This document shows positions 18,519-27,641 of a stretch of 64,000 bases of DNA, piece after piece. Origin of the DNA: an uncultured Pseudomonadales bacterium (lineage in GTDB: Bacteria > Pseudomonadota > Gammaproteobacteria > Pseudomonadales > Pseudohongiellaceae); the NCBI GenBank assembly GCA_943789485.1, contig CALSUH010000015.1:17275-81274 (forward strand), in the 5' to 3' direction. Made by a program: the position numbers and the translations under genes. Numbering within the stretch: the first letter of the stretch is position 1; every line of letters starts with the position of its first letter. The notes under the pieces were generated by a model, which was not told where the DNA came from, made no database searches, and saw nothing but the letters and a program-made list of their open reading frames with translations.

Positions 18519-21194
18519 ATGCTTCGTAAAATCGTCGTCACTCTGACCATGCTGCTCAGCAGCATGGCGACACAGGTGTACGCTTTAGGGCTAGGCACCG
18601 TCACTGTCGAGTCCTCGCTTAACCAGCCATTGCGTATGCGCATAGAACTGCTTCAGCTAGGCGATGCGCGACTGCAAGATATCCGTGTTTCGGTTGCATC
18701 GGGCGCTGACTTTGCGCGTTTCAATATTGAGCGCGATGATTTCCTTTCTAATATCCGTTTCAGCGTTGAGTCGGCAGGGCAGGACAACGTAGTAATTCTC
18801 ACCTCGTCGCAAATCGTCCGCGAGCCATATCTAAGCTTTATCCTAGATACACGCTGGCCTAATGGTCGACTGCTTAGTGAGCACACTATCCTATTGGATC
18901 TTCCTGTGTTCGACGACCAGCAATCGAGCGCTTCAATTCGGCAGCCAATTAGCCCAATTCTGCAGCCGCCTCCTAACGCTCAAGCGGCAGACGTCGAGCC
19001 GGCGACGTCACCTGTTGTGTCTGCGCCGATTTCAACTAATTCTGCTACAAGCCCAGAGCCTGAAATTATACCTGCAGCGCCTCAGGCCGAGCCAGAGGCC
19101 ATCGAGGCAAGAGCAGAGCCAGTAAATCTTGAGCCTGAAGTTGTCGAGCAAGAAACTATCGTGACAGATAGCAACGACACGCTTTCCGGCATTGCTCAGC
19201 AAGTTAGACCAAACACCGTGGTGTCCATGCAGCAAACCATGTTGGCGCTGCTGGGTCTGAACCCGGATGCCTTCGCCGATGGCAACATCAATAAACTGCG
19301 CAGTGGAAAGGTATTGCGTGTTCCGACTTTAGCAGAAATACAGTCAATTAACCCTCGTGATGCGGTCGATGAGGTAATGCGTCAGAATCAAGATTTTGCT
19401 GATGCTGGTGTTCAACCACTGGCAGCACCGTCGGATGTCATGCCAGATCAAGATGATCAGCCACAAGGTCAACTGAGTGTAGTGAGTGGAGACGATGCAA
19501 GGAGTGGCGCCGCAGGATTAGGCTATGCCGAGAACGAAGGACTCGATCAACGTATTGCTGAATTAGAAGCCCAGTTGGCGCAGCGTCAGGAAGAAGCCGA
19601 TCGTGCAAGAGCAGAACGCGAAGAATTAGATTCCCGGATGGTTGATCTCGAGGTGCAGATCGCGGCCGCACAAGAAATTATCCGACTGCAAGATATTCAA
19701 TTAGCGCAATTGCAAGAGTCGCTTAATGCAGCCGCTGCTGATGCGCAATTATTAGCAGAGCAGCAAGCGATTCAGGATGCCGCCGCGGCAGAAGCCGCTT
19801 TGCTGATAGACACGCCGTCCAGCTTAGCTGACGACTTGACCGTTAACAGCGTATTCATACTGTTCGGTATTATTCTGCTCATCTTACTGTTGGTCGTGCT
19901 GATGCAACGCAGAAATCGTGCTGCGAAGGCAGATGATGACAACATCGATGAATTGGCTGAGCAGAATTTTGATGTTGGTGCTGAAAATACTGACACAGAA
20001 AATTTAGAGAGAGACGCGGCTGCCACAGAATTAAGGGACTACGATTCATCTGATTTAGATGGTGAGCCTGAAGACATCATTGTTGTATTTGACGAAGCGG
20101 GGAGCGCAGAAGCTAGAGCGAAACTTTCTGAGCCTGAGATTTTTCTAGAAGCGGAACAGCCGAGGCAAGGTGAAGAAGAAGGCGCAGAGAAAGAAAAGGG
20201 GGTAAATCATGAGCCTGAGCCTAATTCTTTTCTAGATGACTTAGAGGTTGATCTGGACTCATTCGATTATGACGACAATGCTAATGAGCCTGAAGTAGGA
20301 CAAGCTAAAGATGGACTGGTCGGCACAGGAAAAACAAAAGAAGTCCCTGCTGAATCTCATAAAGTAGAATTGATGTCTGACCTTGTCGACGATAAAGGCG
20401 CCAACAAAAACAGTGCAATTGAACTTGAGGCGAATGAGGGTACAGTAGAAAAAATTGAAACATTCGAGTTTGATTTAGACAGCGATTCGAGCGCGATAAA
20501 GAGCGAAGTTAAAGATCCCAAAGGTCTCGATACAGGAGAGTCCGACGCAGATGCCGTCGCACAAGTTACCGCTGCTCCGGACGCAGCAGCGAGTATCTCC
20601 CAAGTAACTGTAGCGACCGATGACAGTGCTGAGGATAAAGAAGATCTAAACGTAGTTGAATTCTCCTTCGATGAGGACAAGATAGACGGCGGCGCTGATG
20701 CACCGGTACCCGTGGGCAACGAAGAAGTTGATATATTTGATTTGGACGTAGACCTAGACCTAGACCTAGACCTAGACCTAGACCTAGACCTAGACGGTAC
20801 TGCTGGTGATACCGCACTGGAGAAGCTAGATGCCGAAGTGACCTCTGTTATCGAAGACGATGTAAAGGATTTCGACTTTGACCTAGATGAGTTCGACATT
20901 GAGTCGGTCAAAGAAGAGGCAGCAACCGGCCATGGGGACGCAGATGATGACGATTTAGGTTTTTTATCTGATGACGACGTTGAGGTAGAGGCTTTCGATG
21001 ATGTAGAGGAAGCCAGTATGCTGTCGGTTGATGACGAAACAGCGACTAAGTTAGAGCTCGCCTATGCTTACCAGAAGATGGGAGATATGCAGGGAGCTAC
21101 GGAAATTTTACAGGAAGTCATTAAAGAAGGCTCCGATGAACAGGCAGAAGAAGCCAGCAAGTTACTTGGGTCACTTGTCCGCGAGTCAGACTAG
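18519..21194 (+). CDS. fimV: FimV-like polar hub / peptidoglycan-binding protein
   Basis: FimV is an inner-membrane protein that organises the cell pole, type IV pili and adenylate cyclase in Pseudomonas. The N-terminus has a signal sequence and the FimV N-domain (LGTVTVESSLNQPLRMRIEL). A LysM-like segment lies around residues 205-275 (NDTLSGIAQQVRPNTVVSM), then a coiled coil (about 340-420), one membrane helix (FILFGIILLILLLVVLMQRR), a long acidic region, and the C-terminal FimV motif with LELAYAYQKMGDMQGATEIL. GGGAAAAAGGG before ATG 18519 supports this start over GTG 18477. The acidic region contains a perfect GACCTA hexanucleotide tract. Its place between asd and truA is conserved. Confidence 0.93.
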   Translation: MLRKIVVTLTMLLSSMATQVYALGLGTVTVESSLNQPLRMRIELLQLGDARLQDIRVSVASGADFARFNIERDDFLSNIRFSVESAGQDNVVILTSSQIVREPYLSFILDTRWPNGRLLSEHTILLDLPVFDDQQSSASIRQPISPILQPPPNAQAADVEPATSPVVSAPISTNSATSPEPEIIPAAPQAEPEAIEARAEPVNLEPEVVEQETIVTDSNDTLSGIAQQVRPNTVVSMQQTMLALLGLNPDAFADGNINKLRSGKVLRVPTLAEIQSINPRDAVDEVMRQNQDFADAGVQPLAAPSDVMPDQDDQPQGQLSVVSGDDARSGAAGLGYAENEGLDQRIAELEAQLAQRQEEADRARAEREELDSRMVDLEVQIAAAQEIIRLQDIQLAQLQESLNAAAADAQLLAEQQAIQDAAAAEAALLIDTPSSLADDLTVNSVFILFGIILLILLLVVLMQRRNRAAKADDDNIDELAEQNFDVGAENTDTENLERDAAATELRDYDSSDLDGEPEDIIVVFDEAGSAEARAKLSEPEIFLEAEQPRQGEEEGAEKEKGVNHEPEPNSFLDDLEVDLDSFDYDDNANEPEVGQAKDGLVGTGKTKEVPAESHKVELMSDLVDDKGANKNSAIELEANEGTVEKIETFEFDLDSDSSAIKSEVKDPKGLDTGESDADAVAQVTAAPDAAASISQVTVATDDSAEDKEDLNVVEFSFDEDKIDGGADAPVPVGNEEVDIFDLDVDLDLDLDLDLDLDLDGTAGDTALEKLDAEVTSVIEDDVKDFDFDLDEFDIESVKEEAATGHGDADDDDLGFLSDDDVEVEAFDDVEEASMLSVDDETATKLELAYAYQKMGDMQGATEILQEVIKEGSDEQAEEASKLLGSLVRESD
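20751..20795 (+). repeat. GACCTA hexanucleotide tandem repeat inside fimV
   Basis: Seven perfect head-to-tail copies of GACCTA, followed by a partial GAC, encode an alternating Asp-Leu stretch within the acidic cytoplasmic part of FimV. Because the unit is six bases, gain or loss of units keeps the frame and only alters the length of the Asp-Leu run. The uniform codon choice (GAC and CTA only) argues for recent slippage expansion rather than selection on the protein alone. Confidence 0.9.
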
Positions 21195-21236
21195 TTGTTT
21201 AGTCCTTGCTTTCGTAAACCTGCGTCGATCTGATCA

Positions 21237-22064
21237 GTGTCAGCTTCCGAACAAGCCACGCCAAATAACCACCGCATAGCGCTGGGCATCGAATACGATG
21301 GTTCTCCGTATTCTGGCTGGCAGAAACAAAAACTCCCGCAGCAAGAAACCATCCAGAAACACATTGAAACCGCGCTCAGTAAAGTTGCGGATAGAGACGT
21401 AGTCGTGAGTTGTGCCGGTAGGACAGATGCAGGCGTTCATGCTACTTGCCAAGTAGTTCACTTTGACACTGAAATTGACAGAGGGGCTAAAGCCTGGACG
21501 CAGGGTGTAAACAGCATGCTACCAAGGACTATTCGGGTGGTGTGGTCACGGCTGCAGGATGATGATTTCCATGCGCGTTTTAGCGCGCTATCCAGGCGCT
21601 ATCTGTATCTGATGTACTGGCGTGACACGCAATCTGCAATATTGCATCGCCGAGCGAGTTATTTTCGTCGCGAGTTGGATGCAGTCTCGATGCATTCGGC
21701 AGCGCAACACTTTCTTGGGGAACAGGATTTCACCTCCTTTCGTGCTGCCGGCTGTCAATCGAAGACGGCGATGCGCAATGTTATGCATGCGAATGTCTAT
21801 CGGCGTGGCGGCTTTCTCATCTTCGATGTTAAGGCGAATGCATTCCTACAGCACATGGTGCGCAATATGATGGGGTCCTTACTGCAAGTAGGTTCAGGCG
21901 TCAAAGACCCAGCTTGGATCGGGGAATTACTGTCGCTGCAGGATAGGGCGCGGGCAGGTCCTACGGCTCTACCGGACGGCCTTTATCTAGTCGGAGTTGA
22001 GTATCCGCAGAGCTGCGCCTTGCCCAGCGAAATTTCGGAACCAGACCTGCTGTTAGCAATCTGA
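21237..22064 (+). CDS. truA: tRNA pseudouridine(38-40) synthase
   Basis: TruA forms pseudouridine at positions 38-40 of the tRNA anticodon arm. The 275-residue protein has the catalytic Asp in CAGRTDAGVHA (residue about 66), GIEYDGSPYSGWQKQ near the N-terminus and the FDVKANAFLQHMVRNMMGSL motif. The start is GTG 21237; no ATG lies before the first conserved strand. In relatives trpF follows directly; here an island of almost 19 kb begins after the stop, and a decayed copy of the truA 3' end is found at 40911-41004. Confidence 0.95.
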   Translation: MSASEQATPNNHRIALGIEYDGSPYSGWQKQKLPQQETIQKHIETALSKVADRDVVVSCAGRTDAGVHATCQVVHFDTEIDRGAKAWTQGVNSMLPRTIRVVWSRLQDDDFHARFSALSRRYLYLMYWRDTQSAILHRRASYFRRELDAVSMHSAAQHFLGEQDFTSFRAAGCQSKTAMRNVMHANVYRRGGFLIFDVKANAFLQHMVRNMMGSLLQVGSGVKDPAWIGELLSLQDRARAGPTALPDGLYLVGVEYPQSCALPSEISEPDLLLAI

Positions 22065-22082
22065 AGTGCCAGCTAGAAGTGG

Positions 22083-22108
22083 GGATGGCTATACAATTCG
22101 TTCCATCC
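22083..22108. terminator. Possible hairpin between convergent truA and kinase gene
   Basis: GGATGG at 22083-22088 is complementary to CCATCC at 22103-22108, leaving a 14-base loop. It lies in the 81-base gap where truA and the kinase gene converge, the expected place for a bidirectional terminator. There is no T-run after the stem, so termination activity is only a suggestion. Confidence 0.25.
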
Positions 22109-22145
22109 GGCAATACCTTCTCTCAGACTGTCTCGTAGAGTGTAT

Positions 22146-24068
22146 CTATGAAGAGCCTAACCGGTCGCGCAGTGTGCCGAGAATTTCTTGAAGCTTTTCA
22201 TTTATATCTAGTTCGTTGTCGCTACCGATTATCTGTTTGATTGAATGCTCCTCTGACAGTTTGCTGCTGGGCCTATTCGTCACAGTTTGGATCGACTGTT
22301 CTTTCGCCGCCTGCTGAACGAGCAGTTCAAGCAGCTCACTATTCGCTACGCTTAACTCTTCTTTCGCAATTGGTCGAATTAGGCCCTGCATGAGCAGTCC
22401 GGAGACGATTAGTTCTATTAAACTTTCGGGAAGACAGAGACTGCAAGCGACATCGCTAATTAGTGCCTTTGTATTGGCAGACACGATATTGCTCTCTGCC
22501 CCTGAGTCGTCCCCTGAACTCAGTGATAGGTAGCTGTACTGGATCTGGCGCAGGACGTGGTAGAGGCAATCTCCACTGATCAATGGATGCACCTGCTCAC
22601 TCGCGCGAACGAGGCGCTCCGTGAGACAGTTCACTACTGTCTTCAGCCAAGGGGGCAATTGGCTTAGGCCTTGCTCCATGACTTCCTTAGTAATCATTAC
22701 TAGCTCAGTTTTAACTAGTGCACGAATTGAGGCGGAGCGTACACTCTTCGAGATAAGTGCCATTTCTCCAATTACTTGACCGCTATCTAATGTCAAGAGA
22801 CGTACGTTACCGCTGCTAGTAATTTTGAACACCTCGACCTTTCCCGAAGATATTACGTAGGCTTCTTCGCCTATGTCTCCCTCGTGAATAATTACTTCTC
22901 CGGCCTCAAAAACCTTGGTGATAGTTGTGGTATTTCCCTCCAGCAAAGCATCGATATCCAATATCAATAAATCAACGGTTGCGTAACGTTCATCGGGATT
23001 AAAGGCCATTGCCTTTTCTATGATTCGGATGAGTTCTCGAGGAATGTTCCTGTCAGGTGCGCGCAAGGCGGAGCTAATAAGATTTCCCTGTTGTGCGTTC
23101 TCTATGGTCTCCTCGATGTCGCTTCCGGTGTAAGGGGCATGCAGGGTAGCAATATTGTAAAGTGTCGAGCCGAGCAAGAAGACATCGCTGCGCTCATTAA
23201 TCTTATCGCCAAGGCCATTAGCCTGCTCCGGCGACATGAAAGCTGGAGAGCCCATTACGACCCCACTCAATGTGACTTCTGAGTTCGCGACGCTGGTGAA
23301 CGCGGCGTCTATGTTTTCAGGCAGCTCGATTTCTTTGTCGCCAATTAATTTAGCGATACCCCAATCCATCAGCAAGACTTCACCGAACCCACCTACCATG
23401 ATGTTGTCGGGTTTAATGTCACGGTGCAAAATTCCCAATGAGTGAGCAAAAGCCACGGCATCGCATATTTTTCTGAATATTGTGAGCATGGCATAATAGG
23501 TGAAGCGCAGGGCATGCTCTTCAGAGCCTGCCTTTATTTGGCGCAGGATCGTGGCAAGTGTGTCACCGTGGACTTCCTTCATCGCGAAGTGCAGGCGGTC
23601 GTCATCGATGATGCCTATGTCGTGCACTGGAATGATATTCGGGTGTTCAAGTCGCGCCGTAATCTGCGCCTCTTTGATGAACTGACGGAAAAGTGCTGGG
23701 TCTTCTTGAATCTTCGGCAGAATTATTTTCAGGACTGAGGAGCGATTTAGGTTCTTGTCGTAGACCTGGTGGATAGAGCCCATGCTGCCTTCCGCGATCT
23801 TGTCGCGGACTTGGTATTTCTCATAGTTGAGCTGGTGGTGGCGAATCTTCTCGATGTATTCTAGCTGTACACCCTCGTTTTCATAGCCGTCCCTTGAAAC
23901 TGTGGAGCGAATAACGGTGGCCTCAGTATCTGGCAGATTTTCTTGTGGGTCAGAAGGTTCGTTGCTCACTGTATTCTCCCGCAGTGTAGATAGACTCTTA
24001 TTTTTCTTATTTTTCTTATGTTTAGAGGCGATTGTAACAGAACTCTCTAAGCTAGAACCAATTGCCAC
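22146..24068 (-). CDS. Hanks-type Ser/Thr protein kinase with C-terminal cNMP-binding domain
   Basis: A soluble 640-residue kinase. After a basic, low-complexity N-terminus (KHKKNKKNK), the kinase domain spans about residues 85-378: glycine-rich loop AEGSMGSI, ATP-binding Lys114, catalytic HRDIKPDN (215-222), DWG (235-237) in place of DFG, and an SPE variant of the APE motif at 279-281. A cyclic-nucleotide-binding domain follows (about 385-475) with a phosphate-cassette-like IGEMALI...RSASIRA. The last 165 residues are unassigned. No membrane helix is seen. Start is GTG 24068 with no strong SD, so the exact N-terminus is uncertain. It is read divergently from the cytochrome operon and is the likely partner of the FHA and PP2C proteins there; the ligand could be cAMP or another effector. 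Confidence 0.85.
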   Translation of the reverse strand: MAIGSSLESSVTIASKHKKNKKNKSLSTLRENTVSNEPSDPQENLPDTEATVIRSTVSRDGYENEGVQLEYIEKIRHHQLNYEKYQVRDKIAEGSMGSIHQVYDKNLNRSSVLKIILPKIQEDPALFRQFIKEAQITARLEHPNIIPVHDIGIIDDDRLHFAMKEVHGDTLATILRQIKAGSEEHALRFTYYAMLTIFRKICDAVAFAHSLGILHRDIKPDNIMVGGFGEVLLMDWGIAKLIGDKEIELPENIDAAFTSVANSEVTLSGVVMGSPAFMSPEQANGLGDKINERSDVFLLGSTLYNIATLHAPYTGSDIEETIENAQQGNLISSALRAPDRNIPRELIRIIEKAMAFNPDERYATVDLLILDIDALLEGNTTTITKVFEAGEVIIHEGDIGEEAYVISSGKVEVFKITSSGNVRLLTLDSGQVIGEMALISKSVRSASIRALVKTELVMITKEVMEQGLSQLPPWLKTVVNCLTERLVRASEQVHPLISGDCLYHVLRQIQYSYLSLSSGDDSGAESNIVSANTKALISDVACSLCLPESLIELIVSGLLMQGLIRPIAKEELSVANSELLELLVQQAAKEQSIQTVTNRPSSKLSEEHSIKQIIGSDNELDINEKLQEILGTLRDRLGSS

Positions 24069-24192
24069 GACACTGGTGAGTAACTAATTCAACGGAGCTA
24101 CTATACATGCATACAATTTGCTTCTAGTAGTGTTATCAAGTTAGCGGAGTAGTAGAATAAATGGCCAAATCCGATACGTCGCCAAGGTTACA
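24069..24192. promoter_or_regulatory. Divergent regulatory region of the island
   Basis: The 124-base gap lies between the kinase gene (reverse) and the flavoprotein gene (forward). A candidate plus-strand sigma-70 promoter is TTCAAC at 24088-24093 and TACAAT at 24112-24117, spaced by 18. Overlapping it, ATGCAT is palindromic, and CTACTA and TAGTAG form a wider inverted repeat, so an operator for a dimeric regulator is possible. No experimental or alignment support. Confidence 0.35.
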
Positions 24193-26742
24193 ATGTCGCA
24201 GGTCGAACATTTTCACATAGCTGTTATTGGCGCGGGGCCCGCGGGGCTCAGCGCTGCAGGCCGGGCAGCCTGGTACCAAAAAATCGACGGGGAGGCCGAT
24301 CGGAGCTATGTGCTGCTGGAGGGCGCACCGACCATCGCCAATACGATAGTCAATTACCAAAAGGGCAAGTACGTGATGGCAGAACCGGGCTATCTCGATC
24401 TGCGCAGCGATTTTCGGTTTTCTGCTAATTCACGCGAGTCAATTCTAGAGAGTTGGCAGGCGACGCTTGAGAGTAATTCTCTTAATATTCGATTCGATTC
24501 CAAAGTCACCGAAATCAAACCTGAAGATGGCAATTTTCGAATTTGCATTCAGGGTGCTTCTCCCATTACAGCGAGTTTTGTGGTTCTTGCTATCGGCTCT
24601 GAGGGGAATCCTAGACGGCTAGGCGTTCCCGGAGATGATTTACCTCTGCTGCAATACACTTTGGCTGATGCCAGCATGTACCAGAACGAGACTATCGTAG
24701 TTGTCGGTGCCGGTGATTCTGCGATTGAGAACGCGCTGGCTCTCTCCGCTTCGAACCAGGTCTACATCCTCAACCGGCGCGGTGAGTTCAGTCGCGCCAA
24801 AACTGGAAACCTAGATGCCATACTTAAGGCTGCCAATGACGAGGGGGTGAGTCTCGATTGCTACTACAACACCGTCGTAGAGAAGGTTCAGGCCTTGGAT
24901 GCCGCAGAGAGTTCTGGAAAGCCGTATAAGATCGAGATTAATACCGGAGACGGACAGAAAGCTTTCCCGATAGATCGAATTATAGCGCGCCTCGGCTCGG
25001 TGCCTGCCAGAGACTTCCTCGAGGGAATGGGAATCGAATTTGCCAGTGACAATATTCGTTCAAATCCAGTCATGAATGAACGTTACGAATCTTCCGTACC
25101 CGGGCTCTATATCATTGGTTCTTTGGCCGGTTATCCACTAATCAAGCAGGGTATGAATCAAGGTCACGACGTGGTGTCCTTTATTCATGGAGATATGATC
25201 GCTCCTGTAGAATCGAAGTTGCTCGAGAAGCAGTTTCGGCTTCTTCCCTTTGCTCTCTCGGTTGATCAGGTCACGCAACTTTTTCAACAGCGTACGCCAA
25301 TGTTGAATGAGATGAATCTGTTGCAGTTCCGCGAATTGATTATCGAAAGCCAACTACTGGTCTGCTATCAGAGCGAAGAGGTCTATCAGAATGAGACGGG
25401 CCGCGCCGCCTCGATTGCAGCCGACAGCACAGGCTCCAGTCTTGCCAGTACGCGTATCATGCACGCGGGCGAATTTATATTCAGGCAGGGTGACTTTAGC
25501 AGTTCCTTCTTCACGATCATTGAGGGTGAGATCAAGCTTACGCTTAAGCAGTCTGGTCAGCAGATTGCGGTTCTCGGTCGCGGGCAGTTCTTTGGTGAAT
25601 CGGGTTTGCTGTCAGGTCAACCAAGAAATTGCGATGCCGCTGCGGTTGGGGACTGTATTCTTCTAGAAACTCCGCGCCGCACTATGCTCAAGCTTATGAA
25701 TTCCAACGACGGAGTAGCCGATGGAATCGATCTAATTTTTCGCGTACGGGCTCTGCAGGCGAAAATTGCGCCAAAGAGTGCGTTTGACGAATTAACGGTA
25801 GCGGGTTTCAACACCAAAATTTTGCGGTTCAGAGCGGGGGACACAATTTATAAGCCCGGGGAAACTGGCAATTGTTTGTACATTGTGCGCAGTGGGGCTG
25901 TCGTTTTATCTCACATCAATCACGAGAACAAAAATATTGTAGTGGGTCAGTTTCAGTCCGGGTCAGTATTCGGCGAGATGGCGCTTATGGGGGATCTTAT
26001 TCGCCGTCACTACGCGGTCGCCAGTGGACTTACAGAAGTCATAGAGGTTACTCAGGAAGAGTTCTCCCGACTCGTGCGCAGCGATACTTCCGGTATAGAA
26101 AAATTACAGCGTGATGTTAGCGCTAAGTATGTTCAGCAGAACACCTTGGATGCACAGCCAGAAGTAGGTCAGGCTATGCAATTTTTTATGGATCAGGGCT
26201 TGGGTGAAGCCACGAATGCGCTGATCATCGATGAGAATCTGTGTGTGTCTTGTGACTACTGCGAAAAAGCCTGCGCAGAGACACATAATGGCGTATCGCG
26301 GCTTAATAGGAAGGCTGGCGATAGGTACGCGAAATTGCATGTACCTGTTTCCTGTCGTCACTGTCAGCAGCCCCATTGTATGAAGGACTGTCCGCCCGAT
26401 GCCATTCACCGCGCAGCGTCTGGTGAGGTATTTATCGATAGTACCTGTATCGGATGTGGAAACTGCGAAAGCAACTGCCCTTACGACGTGATAAGAATGG
26501 AATATGAGGCGCCGGATAAGCCCCCTATTTGGGCGTGGCTTCTCTTTGGTTATGGCGCCGATGTAGGCGAGGTTAAGGACTTCCAGCCTGATGTCGAAGC
26601 GTTAGCGAAAGGTAAAAAAGCGGTTAAATGCGATGCCTGCATGTCCATTAAGACGGGCCCCGCCTGTGTCTCGGTCTGTCCTACGGGCGCGGCGAACCGC
26701 ATTACTCCCGATAATTACCTGACGTATCTTCAGGAGCGCTAG
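24193..26742 (+). CDS. Fusion of FAD oxidoreductase, two cNMP-binding domains and a four-cluster ferredoxin domain
   Basis: The 849-residue protein combines parts rarely joined. Residues 5-325 form a thioredoxin-reductase-like pyridine nucleotide flavoprotein: VIGAGPAGLSAAG for FAD and VVVGAGDSAIENALAL near 170 for NAD(P)H, but without the redox CxxC. Two cNMP-binding domains follow at about 418-503 (FFGESGLL) and 539-628 (FGEMALM). Residues about 680-835 hold four cysteine groups (CVSCDYCEKAC, CRHCQQPHCMKDC, CIGCGNCESNC, CDACMSIKTGPACVSVC), as in NapG/DmsB-type four-cluster ferredoxins. No signal peptide or membrane helix, so cytoplasmic. It likely takes electrons from NAD(P)H, or returns them, at the inner membrane cytochrome encoded next. 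AAGG before ATG 24193 serves as SD. The next gene starts four bases after its stop codon. Confidence 0.85.
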   Translation: MSQVEHFHIAVIGAGPAGLSAAGRAAWYQKIDGEADRSYVLLEGAPTIANTIVNYQKGKYVMAEPGYLDLRSDFRFSANSRESILESWQATLESNSLNIRFDSKVTEIKPEDGNFRICIQGASPITASFVVLAIGSEGNPRRLGVPGDDLPLLQYTLADASMYQNETIVVVGAGDSAIENALALSASNQVYILNRRGEFSRAKTGNLDAILKAANDEGVSLDCYYNTVVEKVQALDAAESSGKPYKIEINTGDGQKAFPIDRIIARLGSVPARDFLEGMGIEFASDNIRSNPVMNERYESSVPGLYIIGSLAGYPLIKQGMNQGHDVVSFIHGDMIAPVESKLLEKQFRLLPFALSVDQVTQLFQQRTPMLNEMNLLQFRELIIESQLLVCYQSEEVYQNETGRAASIAADSTGSSLASTRIMHAGEFIFRQGDFSSSFFTIIEGEIKLTLKQSGQQIAVLGRGQFFGESGLLSGQPRNCDAAAVGDCILLETPRRTMLKLMNSNDGVADGIDLIFRVRALQAKIAPKSAFDELTVAGFNTKILRFRAGDTIYKPGETGNCLYIVRSGAVVLSHINHENKNIVVGQFQSGSVFGEMALMGDLIRRHYAVASGLTEVIEVTQEEFSRLVRSDTSGIEKLQRDVSAKYVQQNTLDAQPEVGQAMQFFMDQGLGEATNALIIDENLCVSCDYCEKACAETHNGVSRLNRKAGDRYAKLHVPVSCRHCQQPHCMKDCPPDAIHRAASGEVFIDSTCIGCGNCESNCPYDVIRMEYEAPDKPPIWAWLLFGYGADVGEVKDFQPDVEALAKGKKAVKCDACMSIKTGPACVSVCPTGAANRITPDNYLTYLQER

Positions 26743-26745
26743 CAA

Positions 26746-27627
26746 ATGTCAGAAAACATGCTCTCCTACCGAAAGTCTTACTACCTCTATATAAGTCTGA
26801 CCCTGATCTTGATTTCCTATTTCATATACCGTTCTCAAGCAGGGATTGAGGGGAGTAACGGAGGCACACCACAGGGCTATATTTTAGGAACGCTTGCTAC
26901 TGTGCTTGTAGTTTGGCTAGCGTTACTTGGGGTTCGTAAGCGGAGCTTTCAATCGCGCCTCGGTAGTGTAAAGGCCTGGGTTTCGGCGCATGTTTATCTC
27001 GGTAGCAGCCTAATCGTAGTTGCTAGTTTTCACAGCGCCTTTCAACTCGGGATTAACATTCATTCCTTCGCCTTTCTGCTACTGTTGCTAGTCATCTTTA
27101 GCGGATTTTATGGCGTGTTCGCCTATATTCGTTATCCGGCAAAGATAGTGGCTCTGTCTAATGGTAGAAGTGGTGAAGAGAGCCTCGCCCTATTGAATTC
27201 GCTGAAAGAGGAAATAGTCGCAACCTATAAGGAGCTCGACAGTGAGTTGCAGATGACTGTTTCCAGTGCGATAGAGAGAACTGGTATCGCGGGGTCTACT
27301 CTGGATATGCTTCTGGCAAGAGATAAGTCGATGATGTGCCTCACTGTATTTGGTACCCGTGTAGATGTTGTTTCAAACCGCGCGCAGCAGCCTTTGATAG
27401 ATTTTGTTGCGAAACGAATTCCACGCGGCAATCGAGCCACCGAGCCGGAGTTATTGTTGAGTCTGCTGAACTTGCTTACCCGACGACAGCAGTTGGTAGA
27501 AAACTTGCGAGTAAGTCTGCAACTCAAAGCGCGAATGCGAGTTTGGTTGTTCATTCATACGCCTATCAGTGTTGCGCTGTTGGTGGCGCTTACAATTCAT
27601 GTTGTATCTGTATTTTTTTACTGGTGA
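26746..27627 (+). CDS. Membrane protein resembling a diheme cytochrome b
   Basis: Not recognised as a named family. The 293-residue protein has hydrophobic helices at about 12-27, 47-63, 82-100, 106-127 and 268-291. Two of them each contain a His pair spaced exactly HX13H: His82/His96 and His271/His285, the spacing used in diheme b cytochromes to hold two hemes across the membrane (established for bc1 and related families). A soluble stretch of about 135 residues separates helices four and five. It begins three bases after the ferredoxin-flavoprotein stop and precedes an FHA-cytochrome c fusion, which suits a transmembrane electron link. Alternatively it may be a structural anchor without heme. 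Confidence 0.6.
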   Translation: MSENMLSYRKSYYLYISLTLILISYFIYRSQAGIEGSNGGTPQGYILGTLATVLVVWLALLGVRKRSFQSRLGSVKAWVSAHVYLGSSLIVVASFHSAFQLGINIHSFAFLLLLLVIFSGFYGVFAYIRYPAKIVALSNGRSGEESLALLNSLKEEIVATYKELDSELQMTVSSAIERTGIAGSTLDMLLARDKSMMCLTVFGTRVDVVSNRAQQPLIDFVAKRIPRGNRATEPELLLSLLNLLTRRQQLVENLRVSLQLKARMRVWLFIHTPISVALLVALTIHVVSVFFYW

Positions 27628-27641
27628 TCCTAAGCACGCAA

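Noticed and set aside
20357..20911. Reverse-strand frame of 184 residues
   Set aside because: It is a Ser/Arg-rich mirror of the acidic, repetitive part of fimV, without conserved features.
27336..27641. Upstream extension of the FHA-decaheme frame by 102 residues
   Set aside because: It lies wholly within the preceding membrane protein gene in another frame and shows no domain; the FHA fold starts right at ATG 27642.
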